Origin: Desulfobacteraceae bacterium RAAP-1
Lineage (GTDB): Bacteria > Desulfobacterota > Desulfobacteria > Desulfobacterales > Desulfatirhabdiaceae
Reading direction: 5' to 3'
Assembly: GCA_001443525.1 (NCBI GenBank)
Contig: LKPX01000031.1
Span: forward strand, 1 to 42,155
DNA length: 42,155 bases
The notes under the pieces are model-generated. The model saw nothing but the letters and a program-made list of their open reading frames with translations. It did not search any database and was not told where the DNA came from. Below are positions 7,752-15,853 of the stretch, piece after piece; position 1 is the stretch's first letter, and each line of letters begins with the position of its first letter. A program made the translations under genes and the position numbers.

Positions 7752-7840
7752 AATCAGCCACTGAACCTGTTCGCCTGTCCCCCAGCTTTTGATATTTTTT
7801 CTATAAACCATTACCGTTACCAAACACTGAAGATGCTATC

Positions 7841-9643
7841 ATGGAACTGATCTACGCCGAACTTTCTTCACCCGGTCCCGCTCGTGAAAATAACGAGGAT
7901 TTTATCGGATTCTGGGAGCCGCAGACGCTGGAGGAAAAACGCAGCCGCGGGGCTGTCGCCATGCTGGCCGACGGCGTAGGAGGGCTGCACCACGGAGAGG
8001 TGGCCAGCCGTCTGGCGGTGGAAACCGCTATCAAGACATTTTCTCAGGCTTCCGGAGAACCCGCGCCGCAGCAACTGATCGCACAGATGTTTGACGCCGC
8101 CAATCTTGCGGTTTATGACAAAGGCATGGAAGATCACGGAAAGTTTCGCATGGCGACCACCCTGGCGATTGTGGTGTTCCGCAACGATGAAATCAAGATC
8201 GGTACGGTCGGGGATTCCCGTGTGTACCTGGTCCGCAAGGCCACCATCAAACAGCTTTCCACGGATCACACATATGTAGGAATGCAGCAGAAATTCGGGC
8301 TGATTTCCGAACAGGACGCCAAAACCAGCGAGAACCGTTCCATTCTGATACGCTGCGTGGGGCTTGAACCCGTGGCGCGAGTGGATGTGGACAGCACCAT
8401 GGTCTTTAAAGGAGATCATGTGGTGCTGTGTTCCGACGGTCTTTACACCTATGTCGCAGACAGTGAAATTGCGGACATCGTCTCCCGCCTTTCCCCGGCC
8501 CAGGCTTGCCGTCAACTGATCTCTCTGGCGGAACAGCGAGGCACCGAGGACAATCTTTCAGTGCAGGTGATTCACATCACCGATGTCGAAAAAATAGCCT
8601 ATTACCGCGGGGTTCCAATGTACCTTGAAACCCCGGACCCGACCACCCGTTATGAACTGCGTCCCGGACAGACACTGGACGACCGCTTCCTGATTATCGA
8701 AACCGTTGCCCGCAGCGGCATGGCCAGCATATTCAAGGCGACAGATTTGACCACCCGGGAAACGGTGGCGCTCAAGGTTCCTTTCATGGAATTTGAAAGC
8801 GACTCGGGCTTTTTTTCGAGATTTCAACGCGAACAGGAAATAGGACTTCGTCTGAATCATCCGTATATCCTGAAATTCATTCCCGTGGATGAAGCAAAAC
8901 GCAGCAGACCTTATATCGTTACCGAGTTTCTCCGCGGCTATACGCTGGCGCTTCTTCTGAACGGCATGCGTCCGATGCCCGAAAAAGACGCGATCAAACT
9001 GGCGATACGTTTCTGTGACGCTCTCTCGCATATGCATGAACACGGTGTGATCCACCGCGACCTCAAACCGCAAAACATCATGATCTGCTATGACGGCACC
9101 ATTCGCATCATGGACTTTGGCATCGCGAAAGCCGCCGCCGGCCGACGCATTACGTTCACCGGATTTACGCCCGCCGTAGGAACACCGGACTATATGGCGC
9201 CGGAGCAGGTAAAGGGAAAACGCGGCGACGAACGCACCGATATTTATAGTCTGGGCGCCATCCTTTATGAGATGGTGGTCGGGGTGGCGCCGTTCGAATG
9301 TGAAAACGAGAATCCGTTTGTGGTCATGAATGCCCGTCTCACCGGCGATCCGCCAGCGCCGCGAAAACGAAATCCCAATGTTTCGGAACAAATGGAGGAG
9401 GTCATTCTTCACGCCATGGAGCGCGATCCGCAGAAGCGCTATGCGTCTGCAGCGGCCATGAAAGAGGAACTGACACATCCCGAATCCGTCGTGTTGACAG
9501 GCAGATGCCACCGGCTTCAGGTATCCACCCCGGAAAAGCGCGCCTGGAGAAAAACCGTCGGTATCGTACTGGCGATATCGGTTCCCGTTCTTATCCTGAC
9601 ACTGCTTCTGCTGCTGATCATCCATCGAGGAGCCTCTCATTGA
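7841..9643 (+). CDS. PP2C phosphatase-Ser/Thr kinase fusion, membrane-anchored
   Basis: This 600-residue signalling protein has two opposing activities. Residues 1-245 form a PPM/PP2C phosphatase: ARENNEDF, LADGVGG (metal-binding Asp), RMATTLAIVVF, GTVGDSRVYLVR, CSDGLYTYV, and GTEDNLSVQVI. After a short linker, residues 277-530 form a Hanks-type kinase: VALKV (Lys312), HRDLKPQN (catalytic Asp407), DFGIAK (Asp425), APEQV, DIYSLGAILYEM. The glycine-rich loop is degenerate (VARSGMASIFKA, one Gly only). One transmembrane helix at about 570-595 anchors it, with only a few residues outside. Such bifunctional proteins are known near nitrogen-assimilation genes in other Proteobacteria. Here it follows the putatively sigma-54-controlled permease but is separated from it by a hairpin. 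Confidence 0.88.
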   Translation: MELIYAELSSPGPARENNEDFIGFWEPQTLEEKRSRGAVAMLADGVGGLHHGEVASRLAVETAIKTFSQASGEPAPQQLIAQMFDAANLAVYDKGMEDHGKFRMATTLAIVVFRNDEIKIGTVGDSRVYLVRKATIKQLSTDHTYVGMQQKFGLISEQDAKTSENRSILIRCVGLEPVARVDVDSTMVFKGDHVVLCSDGLYTYVADSEIADIVSRLSPAQACRQLISLAEQRGTEDNLSVQVIHITDVEKIAYYRGVPMYLETPDPTTRYELRPGQTLDDRFLIIETVARSGMASIFKATDLTTRETVALKVPFMEFESDSGFFSRFQREQEIGLRLNHPYILKFIPVDEAKRSRPYIVTEFLRGYTLALLLNGMRPMPEKDAIKLAIRFCDALSHMHEHGVIHRDLKPQNIMICYDGTIRIMDFGIAKAAAGRRITFTGFTPAVGTPDYMAPEQVKGKRGDERTDIYSLGAILYEMVVGVAPFECENENPFVVMNARLTGDPPAPRKRNPNVSEQMEEVILHAMERDPQKRYASAAAMKEELTHPESVVLTGRCHRLQVSTPEKRAWRKTVGIVLAISVPVLILTLLLLLIIHRGASH

Positions 9644-9663
9644 ATCATCGCTTGATTTTGCCG

Positions 9664-9693
9664 TTGTCACAAATTAGTATGAACGGTTATATA
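9664..9693 (+). promoter_or_regulatory. Possible sigma-70 promoter for dGTPase gene
   Basis: TTGTCA (9664-9669) and TATATA (9688-9693) are separated by 18 bp and lie about 70 bp before the dGTPase ATG. The region is AT-rich, so a chance match is possible. Confidence 0.3.
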
Positions 9694-9762
9694 ATGTATA
9701 TCCTTAAACTAATGACAAATATGGCATCAAATCAGACATAATGAGATTGGCGGGCATCATAT

Positions 9763-10818
9763 ATGACAATTCGGGAAAAATTTGAAAAACGGGAAAAAAG
9801 TTTTTTATCTCCTTTTGGATGTCTGAGTTCAGAATCCAGAGGGAGAGATCGCCATGAAGAACCCTGTCCTCTGCGTACGGTGTTTCAAGTGGATCGGGAT
9901 CGCATCGTTTACTCGAATGCTTTCAGACGACTGAAATATAAAACACAGGTATTTCTGGCGCCCCTTGGTGATTATTATCGAACCCGTCTGACCCATACGC
10001 TGGAAGTATCGCAAATGGCCAGAAACATTTCCCGCGCTCTGCTCCTCAATGAAGATTTAACCGAAGCGATTGCACTGGGACACGATCTGGGACATCCGCC
10101 CTTCGGACACAGTGGAGAAAGAGCGCTTCAGGAAATTTATTCCAGAAACTTTTCTCATAATGAACAAAGTGTCCGGGTGGTGGAAGTCCTTGAAAACAGA
10201 GGGAAGGGGTTGAATTTAACCCGCGAGGTCAGAGATGGAATTCTGAAGCATTCCAAGGGATTCGGTAAAATAATACCCGATGATCCCTCTGAAATGGCCT
10301 GTACGTTTGAAGGCAGAATCGTTCGGATCGCTGATATCATGGCATACCTGAATCACGATCTGGACGACGCTGTCCGCAGTGGTGTGATTACAATGGATCA
10401 GGTTCCTGAATCCTGTATCCGGATTCTCGGACAGACGCATTCACAGCGCGCCACCACCATGATTCGAAACCTGGTTTTCTCCAGTGAGGTTAAGGATGGC
10501 GAGCTCATATTGAAAACGAGCGATGAGGTCAGCATGGCGATGAACACACTGCGTAATTTTTTATATGACAATGTCTATCGTTCGCCCCGTGTGCACAAAG
10601 AGTTTATAAAAGCCAAAAAAATATTGTCCGAACTCTACTCCTGCTTTCTGGATCAGCCAGAGATATTCAAGAAAGAACTTTCATCCGTGGAAATGTCCTG
10701 GTTCAACTACAACGACCTGTCGCATGAACGCTCGGTATGTGATTTCATTGCCAGCATGACAGACCGCTGTGCGCTGAATCTTTATGAAAAAATATTTTTC
10801 CCATCGCCTCTGGTATGA
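9763..10818 (+). CDS. dgt: Deoxyguanosinetriphosphate triphosphohydrolase-like HD protein
   Basis: This HD-domain enzyme splits dNTPs (classically dGTP) into a deoxynucleoside and triphosphate, affecting dNTP pools and phage susceptibility. The 351-residue protein has the dGTPase signatures in order: CPLRTVFQVDRDRIVYSNAFRRLKYKTQVF, RLTHTLEVSQMAR (first metal His), GHDLGHPPFGHSGE (HD pair plus the second His), SHNEQSVRVVE, and the downstream metal Asp in IADIMAYLNHDLDDAV. The length fits the shorter type-2 bacterial dGTPase-like proteins rather than the 505-residue E. coli Dgt. No neighbouring defence genes suggest a specialised antiphage role. It is the first gene of a short plus-strand group. 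Confidence 0.88.
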   Translation: MTIREKFEKREKSFLSPFGCLSSESRGRDRHEEPCPLRTVFQVDRDRIVYSNAFRRLKYKTQVFLAPLGDYYRTRLTHTLEVSQMARNISRALLLNEDLTEAIALGHDLGHPPFGHSGERALQEIYSRNFSHNEQSVRVVEVLENRGKGLNLTREVRDGILKHSKGFGKIIPDDPSEMACTFEGRIVRIADIMAYLNHDLDDAVRSGVITMDQVPESCIRILGQTHSQRATTMIRNLVFSSEVKDGELILKTSDEVSMAMNTLRNFLYDNVYRSPRVHKEFIKAKKILSELYSCFLDQPEIFKKELSSVEMSWFNYNDLSHERSVCDFIASMTDRCALNLYEKIFFPSPLV

Positions 10819-10884
10819 AGCCGGCATACGGGAAGACGAACGAGATGAGAAGCGACCGAAAGCTCTTATAAAAGGTGATGGTTT

Positions 10885-11487
10885 ATGGTATTTGCCGTGA
10901 ATGCCAATGATTTTGAAATATTTATGTCTTTTTCAGACAAAATTTCCGCTTTGTTCCGGAAAATGGATGAAGACTACGCCGCCGCAGCGGAACGTTACGG
11001 GTTTATCTGCACCGGCTGCACGGAAAGCTGCTGCCAGACCCTGTTTTATCACCATACCCTGATTGAATACACGTATCTGCATGCAGGGCTGCAAACACTT
11101 GAGACTGAAGACCGGCGCATCATCCGCGACCGCGCCCTGAATGCCGTTTCTCGCACCGTTAACCAGCCCGCAGGCCCTGTAATGTGTCCATTGAATCAGG
11201 ATGGCCGGTGCCGGTTGTACGACTATCGGCCCATGATATGCAGACTTCACGGCCTTCCCCATGAACTGCATCATCCTGTCAAGGGCATCTGCAGAAGCCC
11301 TGGCTGCCATGAATTCGAAGCGCATCACGCCGGCAAACCATATGTGCCCTTTGACAGAACGCCTCTGTATCGGCAACTCGCTGAACTCGAAACATCCTTT
11401 CGACAGGAAACGGGTTTTTGCGAAAAAATTAAAATGACCATTACGGAAATGATCATCCATGACGAAAAAAAGGAGAAGATTAAATGA
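10885..11487 (+). CDS. YkgJ-family cysteine-cluster protein (second)
   Basis: This 200-residue protein has the Cys cluster FICTGCTESCCQTLF near the N-terminus and CPLNQDGRCRLYDYRPMICRLHG in the middle, followed by GICRSPGC. The arrangement is that of the YkgJ/UPF0153 metal-chelating family, whose biochemical role is undefined. It is distinct from the longer homologue at 4525 (different spacing and extra C-terminal cysteines). An AAAGGTGA ribosome site precedes the chosen ATG; a downstream ATG at 10924 has none. Its stop codon overlaps the next gene by ATGA, which indicates translational coupling to a small membrane transporter-like protein. Confidence 0.78.
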   Translation: MVFAVNANDFEIFMSFSDKISALFRKMDEDYAAAAERYGFICTGCTESCCQTLFYHHTLIEYTYLHAGLQTLETEDRRIIRDRALNAVSRTVNQPAGPVMCPLNQDGRCRLYDYRPMICRLHGLPHELHHPVKGICRSPGCHEFEAHHAGKPYVPFDRTPLYRQLAELETSFRQETGFCEKIKMTITEMIIHDEKKEKIK

Positions 11488-11801
11488 CACCTGTAGCATG
11501 GCTTGTTTTTATTGGAGCAGCACTTCTGGAAGTCGGCGGGGACGCCATGATCCGAAAGGGACTGCATAAAGCAAGCCTTTTTTTCATTATCACCGGCTTT
11601 TTAATTCTGGGATGTTATGGTATGACCGTCAATATCGTAAAATGGGATTTTTCCAGATTATTGGGAGTTTATGTCGCGATCTTTGCACTTATCAGTGTTC
11701 TGTTCGGTTTGCTGGTATTCAGGGAAACGATTTCTGTATCCACATGGGCGGGGCTGGCCATCATCATGCTCGGCGGGATGGTGATTCAATTCGGCAGTTG
11801 A
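11484..11801 (+). CDS. Small four-helix membrane protein, SMR/DMT-like
   Basis: The 105-residue protein has four predicted transmembrane helices. Its pattern is that of small multidrug resistance / drug-metabolite transporter half-units: AWLVFIGAALLEVGGDAMIRKG in helix 1 (the single Glu is where SMR proteins have their essential acidic residue), a helix 2 with the sequence GFLILGCYGM, then GLLVFRETISVSTWAGLAII and GGMVIQ. Such proteins dimerise and exchange cationic compounds or guanidinium for protons. The specific substrate cannot be assigned. AAGGAG precedes the start, which overlaps the upstream YkgJ-like stop by 4 nt. A strong terminator follows immediately. Confidence 0.7.
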   Translation: MTPVAWLVFIGAALLEVGGDAMIRKGLHKASLFFIITGFLILGCYGMTVNIVKWDFSRLLGVYVAIFALISVLFGLLVFRETISVSTWAGLAIIMLGGMVIQFGS

Positions 11802-11807
11802 CGATGA

Positions 11808-11842
11808 AAAAGCGGCGCAGTCTCTGAAACTGCGCCGCTTTT
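11808..11842. terminator. Bidirectional intrinsic terminator
   Basis: A 14-bp stem, AAAAGCGGCGCAGT (11808-11821) with its complement at 11829-11842, closes a 7-nt loop. It has A- and T-runs on the two flanks. It lies between the convergent SMR-like gene and amt, 15 nt beyond the amt stop, and should terminate both. Confidence 0.9.
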
Positions 11843-11856
11843 CTTTGTATCACGGA

Positions 11857-13479
11857 TTACCGGAATGCCTTGTTGCGGATGGAAAAATCCGGATACGCCA
11901 TGACTGCAACCTCACTTTGATCGAGTCCGGCAAATTCCATTTCTTCCATCACTCTGAGCGGAATGATTTTGTCCAGAATCCTGAAAAACAGATACATCAC
12001 CACAAACACGAATACCGCGTTGGTCAGAATCCCGATGACCTGAGCCAGGAACTGGTGGATATCTCCATAAAAAAGCCCTTTCACAGGCCCTGCAATCCCA
12101 TTATAGTTATCGCCGTAGGTGCCGTCTGCAAAAAGCCCCAGCGCCAGAACTCCCCATGCGCCGTTGACGCCATGAACCGATATGGCGCCCACCGGATCAT
12201 CCACTTTCAGTACCCGCTCCACGAAAAAAATACTGACGCAGAGGATAACCCCAGCCATCGTACCGATGATAACGGCAGAAACCGAATTGACAAAGGCGCA
12301 GGGAGCGGTAATCGCTACCAGACCCGCCAGAAAGCCGTTGGCGATCATGGAAATATCCGGCTTGCCATAACGCATCCACATATAGACCATGGATGAAAAA
12401 GCGGCAGCCGCAGAAGCCAGCATGGTATTCGTGGCCACCACGCCGATTCTCAAATCGCCGCCGGCAAGTGATGACCCGGCATTGAACCCGAACCATCCAA
12501 AGGCCAGAATGAAACATCCGGCGATCGCCATGGGGATATGATGCCCAGGCAATGCGTTGGGAGAACCGTCAGATTTGTACTTGCCAAGCCGGGGACCCAA
12601 CACCATTGCACCGGCGAGCGCGGCCACACCGCCTGTCATATGCACGACAGATGAACCGGCAAAGTCCACAAGGCCATGCCCGAATCCGAACGTTTTCCCG
12701 AGTTGCGACAGCCAGCCACCGCCCCACACCCAGTTGGCGTACAGGGGATATACAATACCCGAAATGAAAAACCCATATACCACAAAGGACTTGAATGTCC
12801 AACGCTCCGCCATGGCGCCGGTAGGTATAGTGGCGGTCGTATCCATAAATACCACCTGAAACAGAAAAATCGTGAAAACCACCACATCATACGTACCGCC
12901 GGAAAGAAAAAACCCTTTGGCGCCGAACAATCCGAACGGCTTTCCAAACAATGTGACTGTCACTTCATGATTCAGGACGCCGCCGCCGCCCAGAGAGGCA
13001 ATACCGCCGACGCCTCCCATCTGAATGGCGAATCCGCAAATCCAGTATCCCAGAAGCCCCAGTGCATAGATCATAAAATTCATCGCCATCGTGTGTCCGG
13101 CGTTTTTGGCCTGAGTAAAACCGGTTTCTGCAAAAGCGAATCCAAGCTGCATAAACATGACCAAAAACCCGCATATCAATGTCCAGACCACATTCATGGC
13201 TATCCGGTTATGACCGATCACATCCGCCAGTTTGGCGGCAAGAGGTTCAGTGGCCGCCATGCGCTGCATCTCCGCAGCGGTTGGCGCTCCTGGAGTCGCG
13301 CCGATGACATCCGCAACCCCGCCAGTCGCCGTACCCGATGGATCAGGTTTTACCGCCACCGGCGTCTGAACAGAAGGCGCGGCATCCTCCGCAGACGCTG
13401 GAGAAACCATTCCCCGATAATTGCCAGTCGTTATCAGGGCCATCACCATCATTCCCATTATCACTGTCTTCCATTTCAT
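11857..13479 (-). CDS. amt: Ammonium transporter (Amt/Rh family)
   Basis: This trimeric inner-membrane channel takes up ammonium. The 540-residue protein starts with a signal-like hydrophobic helix and a low-complexity A/P/T-rich segment (residues about 25-70) before the 11-helix core. The core includes MNVVWTLICGFLVMFMQLGFAFAETG, the first pore His in FAGSSVVHMTGGVAAL, FNAGSSLAGGD, and the second pore His in AISVHGVNGAWGVLALGLFADG. The C-terminal tail (RVMEEMEFAGLDQSEVAVMAYPDF) resembles the PII-interacting tail of Amt proteins. The start is set at the third in-frame Met (13479) because AAGGAG lies 6 nt before it; ATGs at 13500 and 13485 are less well placed. No glnK/glnB is adjacent, which is unusual. 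A sigma-54-like promoter lies 80 bp upstream. Confidence 0.95.
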   Translation of the reverse strand: MKWKTVIMGMMVMALITTGNYRGMVSPASAEDAAPSVQTPVAVKPDPSGTATGGVADVIGATPGAPTAAEMQRMAATEPLAAKLADVIGHNRIAMNVVWTLICGFLVMFMQLGFAFAETGFTQAKNAGHTMAMNFMIYALGLLGYWICGFAIQMGGVGGIASLGGGGVLNHEVTVTLFGKPFGLFGAKGFFLSGGTYDVVVFTIFLFQVVFMDTTATIPTGAMAERWTFKSFVVYGFFISGIVYPLYANWVWGGGWLSQLGKTFGFGHGLVDFAGSSVVHMTGGVAALAGAMVLGPRLGKYKSDGSPNALPGHHIPMAIAGCFILAFGWFGFNAGSSLAGGDLRIGVVATNTMLASAAAAFSSMVYMWMRYGKPDISMIANGFLAGLVAITAPCAFVNSVSAVIIGTMAGVILCVSIFFVERVLKVDDPVGAISVHGVNGAWGVLALGLFADGTYGDNYNGIAGPVKGLFYGDIHQFLAQVIGILTNAVFVFVVMYLFFRILDKIIPLRVMEEMEFAGLDQSEVAVMAYPDFSIRNKAFR

Positions 13480-13558
13480 AGCCATCTCCTTGAATTTCAT
13501 ATCCAGCCTCTCACCAAAAGACGAAGAGCCAGCGAACTATTGATCCGGATTATTGAAA

Positions 13559-13574
13559 TGCAATTAGAATACCA
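13559..13574 (-). promoter_or_regulatory. Sigma-54-type promoter for amt
   Basis: On the minus strand TGGTATTCTAATTGCA fits TGGCACR-N4-TTGCA at GG (-24) and TTGCA (-12) with correct spacing. Two of the -24 bases are T instead of C. It lies 80 bp before the amt ATG. Confidence 0.55.
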
Positions 13575-13629
13575 TAATAAACGGCTTTGAAATAACACGT
13601 GATATCAAAATGGATTTTTTCAGGCCATG

Positions 13630-13671
13630 TACAATTTTGTATTGTTATAAATATTTTAAAACAATTTTGTC
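13630..13671 (-). promoter_or_regulatory. Paired TACA-N4-TGTA-like dyads upstream of amt
   Basis: TACAATTTTGTA (13630-13641) and a degenerate copy AACAATTTTGTC (13660-13671) share a 10-bp exact repeat and are exactly 30 bp apart. They sit about 55-100 bp upstream of the amt sigma-54-like element. Motif and spacing repeat those in front of the APC permease gene. Confidence 0.5.
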
Positions 13672-13831
13672 GTTACGGGTATAAACAAAATATCATATGC
13701 TCGTTAAACAACGAGAATATTTACTCTAAAAGAGGAATTAAGAATGCGATGGTGACAGCTTGTTTTTAGCCATATTAAGTCAATGTCATTGGGCTTTGTT
13801 GGCTTGAAATATGGCGGATTTGGCTACATTT

Positions 13832-15454
13832 CTAAACAATCTTGACTGCTGATTCTTCTCCAGGCGCTTTGTCTGAAAAACAGGAGAGCAGATACGACCT
13901 GAGATTGTCTTGTTTGCTTTTCATGCCCAACTTTTTTCTAATCTTGCTTCTGTGATAATCAACTCCCCGTGACGAAATATTCAACAAATCGCCGATTTCT
14001 TTGCTCGATTTTCCATCCTTTAGAAGACTTGCAACCAATAGCTCCTTATGGGTCAAATTGAGGTGTTTTGTTGAAACCTTATGTAAAAAAGGAGAGACAA
14101 TATGCGCCAGATGGGATTCCAGCAGAAGCGCATATTTCAACGCATCATTGCTCATCCGGTATTTCTTCATCTGCTCAATACAAGGAATGATTAATTCACT
14201 GACATTTCTTACGACACTTTCCTCAATTTCAAATTTATCTGCTTCTCTTTTTCTCATTATCACATTCAAGGCTATGTTGGTTTCTTCAAGGTCATGAGTC
14301 TTCAATTCGAGTTCTTTAGTTCTCTGGAGTAAAGCATCTTGAATCTTTTTTTGTTCCGTTATGTTTTCATATGTAACGATAAGACTTCTGCTATGTTGTA
14401 AAGCTTCACCGATTCTTACCGCCTTGATCCGGCAGAAAATTGCTTCTCCGTTCTTGTGCTTGTATAAAAATTCAGGCTCTTCATAAATTCTTGTTTTTTC
14501 AAGAGTTGAATAAGCCATTTGTCCCATTCGTTTATAATCCAAATCGCAAAGAAATAGCATTCTTGTCGAATTTCCAATCAACTCTTTGGGCTTCCATCCA
14601 AAAACCGACTCCACGGCATTGTTGACGAATATGATTTTACGATCCTCCAAATACATAATTGCATACGGAGTAGCATCTAATATGGAAGACCTTAACTTGT
14701 CGAATTCTTCAATCTTCAATCTTGCTTCTCTCAGCTCCGTTATATCCATAGAAGTCACAAGAATGGCGGGTCTTCCCTCAAAGATAATGCTCGTGACCAT
14801 CTCCATCAGCCACAGATTTTCAGCTTTCCTGTTTACTGCCCGATATAAATAAGGATTGGTTCTTTTTCCATGCAGCATTTGCTTGGCGTACTTCATGACC
14901 TTCGTTCTGTCCTCGGGATGAACAATATTATGCGCTTTCTTGCCAATTAATTCATGAGGTTCATAGCCCATATAGGATGCTGCGTACTTATTCAGATATT
15001 TGAATTTTCCGTCCTGTATCAAATAAACGCCTGCAAAAAATCCTTCCGCCAGATTTCTGTAGAGGTTTTCGCTCTCGATCAAACGACTCTCTATCCTATT
15101 TATTTCGCTTATATCCTCATAAGTTACAACAACCTTCCTGTTTGTGAGACTGTCGCCTATCTTACTTGAACTCAAGCGGCAGGTGATTATGCCACCGTCT
15201 TTGCGTTTGCATTGGTATGCGGATTTCAGCACCACCGGCTCATTTTCAAGAGCTGAGTAGAGTTCCCTGCCAACCCTCTCATACTCTTTTTCGGTCGGAT
15301 ACAGAACCATGGTCGATCGGCCCAACAACTCCTGAGGTTTCCACCCGAAAACCCTCTCCACGGCAAAATTGGCAAAAATGATTCTGCGATCTTCTAACCC
15401 AAATGTCGCATGAGGTGAGGCATCAAGAATGGATGACGCTAAATCATTGATCAT
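13832..15454 (-). CDS. Triple-PAS sensor with LuxR-type DNA-binding domain
   Basis: This 540-residue one-component regulator has no transmembrane helix. Three PAS domains come in order: residues 1-120 (FANFAVERVFGWKPQELLGRS, then a PAC stretch), 125-245 (FKYLNKYAASYMGYEPHELIG, MDITELREARLKIEEF), and 250-375 (FVNNAVESVFGWKPKELIG, TYENITEQKK). A coiled linker follows, then a C-terminal LuxR HTH (THKELLVASLLKDGKSSKEI, GVDYHRSKIRKKLGMKSK). PAS-LuxR proteins of this layout are abundant in Desulfobacterota and respond to unknown ligands. PAS 1 and 3 are close copies of each other. AAGGAG precedes the start. It is transcribed away from the acyl-CoA ligase/GntP genes, which are plausible targets. Confidence 0.85.
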   Translation of the reverse strand: MINDLASSILDASPHATFGLEDRRIIFANFAVERVFGWKPQELLGRSTMVLYPTEKEYERVGRELYSALENEPVVLKSAYQCKRKDGGIITCRLSSSKIGDSLTNRKVVVTYEDISEINRIESRLIESENLYRNLAEGFFAGVYLIQDGKFKYLNKYAASYMGYEPHELIGKKAHNIVHPEDRTKVMKYAKQMLHGKRTNPYLYRAVNRKAENLWLMEMVTSIIFEGRPAILVTSMDITELREARLKIEEFDKLRSSILDATPYAIMYLEDRKIIFVNNAVESVFGWKPKELIGNSTRMLFLCDLDYKRMGQMAYSTLEKTRIYEEPEFLYKHKNGEAIFCRIKAVRIGEALQHSRSLIVTYENITEQKKIQDALLQRTKELELKTHDLEETNIALNVIMRKREADKFEIEESVVRNVSELIIPCIEQMKKYRMSNDALKYALLLESHLAHIVSPFLHKVSTKHLNLTHKELLVASLLKDGKSSKEIGDLLNISSRGVDYHRSKIRKKLGMKSKQDNLRSYLLSCFSDKAPGEESAVKIV

Positions 15455-15853
15455 CGAACTCTCCTTTAGTTCAGATTGAGTTCTTCAAAGGTTTCAGCCT
15501 GTCTGGACGTCAGATTTTCAGGTTTCTTTAAAAATATGTCGCGTATTCAAAAGCGTGAAACGAAGTGGATGCTAGTAAATACTATGATTCGCGTGAAGAT
15601 CGACTTGTATTTTTATTCGTTGCGAATGCTGATGGTGGCATAATATACGGAAAATAAATCGAAACCAGAATATAAAATCAGATAATTCGTAAGATACGAG
15701 TACTATTTTGTAACAGTCATCTAAAATCTGCAATCGATTTTTAGACGCTGGTGGCGCGTCATTCGGACCTAAAACAAGGACACGAAATACAGTGTAAACC
15801 AGGAAGCGAGCGCGCTGAACGATCTTAAATTATGCAATGTGGGGGAAAAGCAA
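15455..15853. promoter_or_regulatory. Divergent promoter region, regulator/acyl-CoA ligase
   Basis: The roughly 400-bp AT-rich gap between divergent genes holds no gene. It contains a short perfect dyad, ATTCGTTGCGAAT (15615-15627), a possible operator for the PAS-LuxR regulator. No convincing promoter boxes could be fixed. Confidence 0.3.

Noticed and set aside
8558-9670. 370-codon antisense frame under the phosphatase-kinase
   Set aside because: Its length is explained by codon bias of the real gene on the other strand; the composition is unnatural (His/Phe/Arg-rich).
12676-13590. 304-codon antisense frame under amt
   Set aside because: Shadow of the amt gene, basic and low-complexity.
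15701-15765. TACTATTTTGTA followed by TGGCGCG, resembling the dyad plus sigma-54 pattern, before the acyl-CoA ligase
   Set aside because: The dyad has a mismatch in a fixed position and the -12 part (TCGG) does not fit TTGC.
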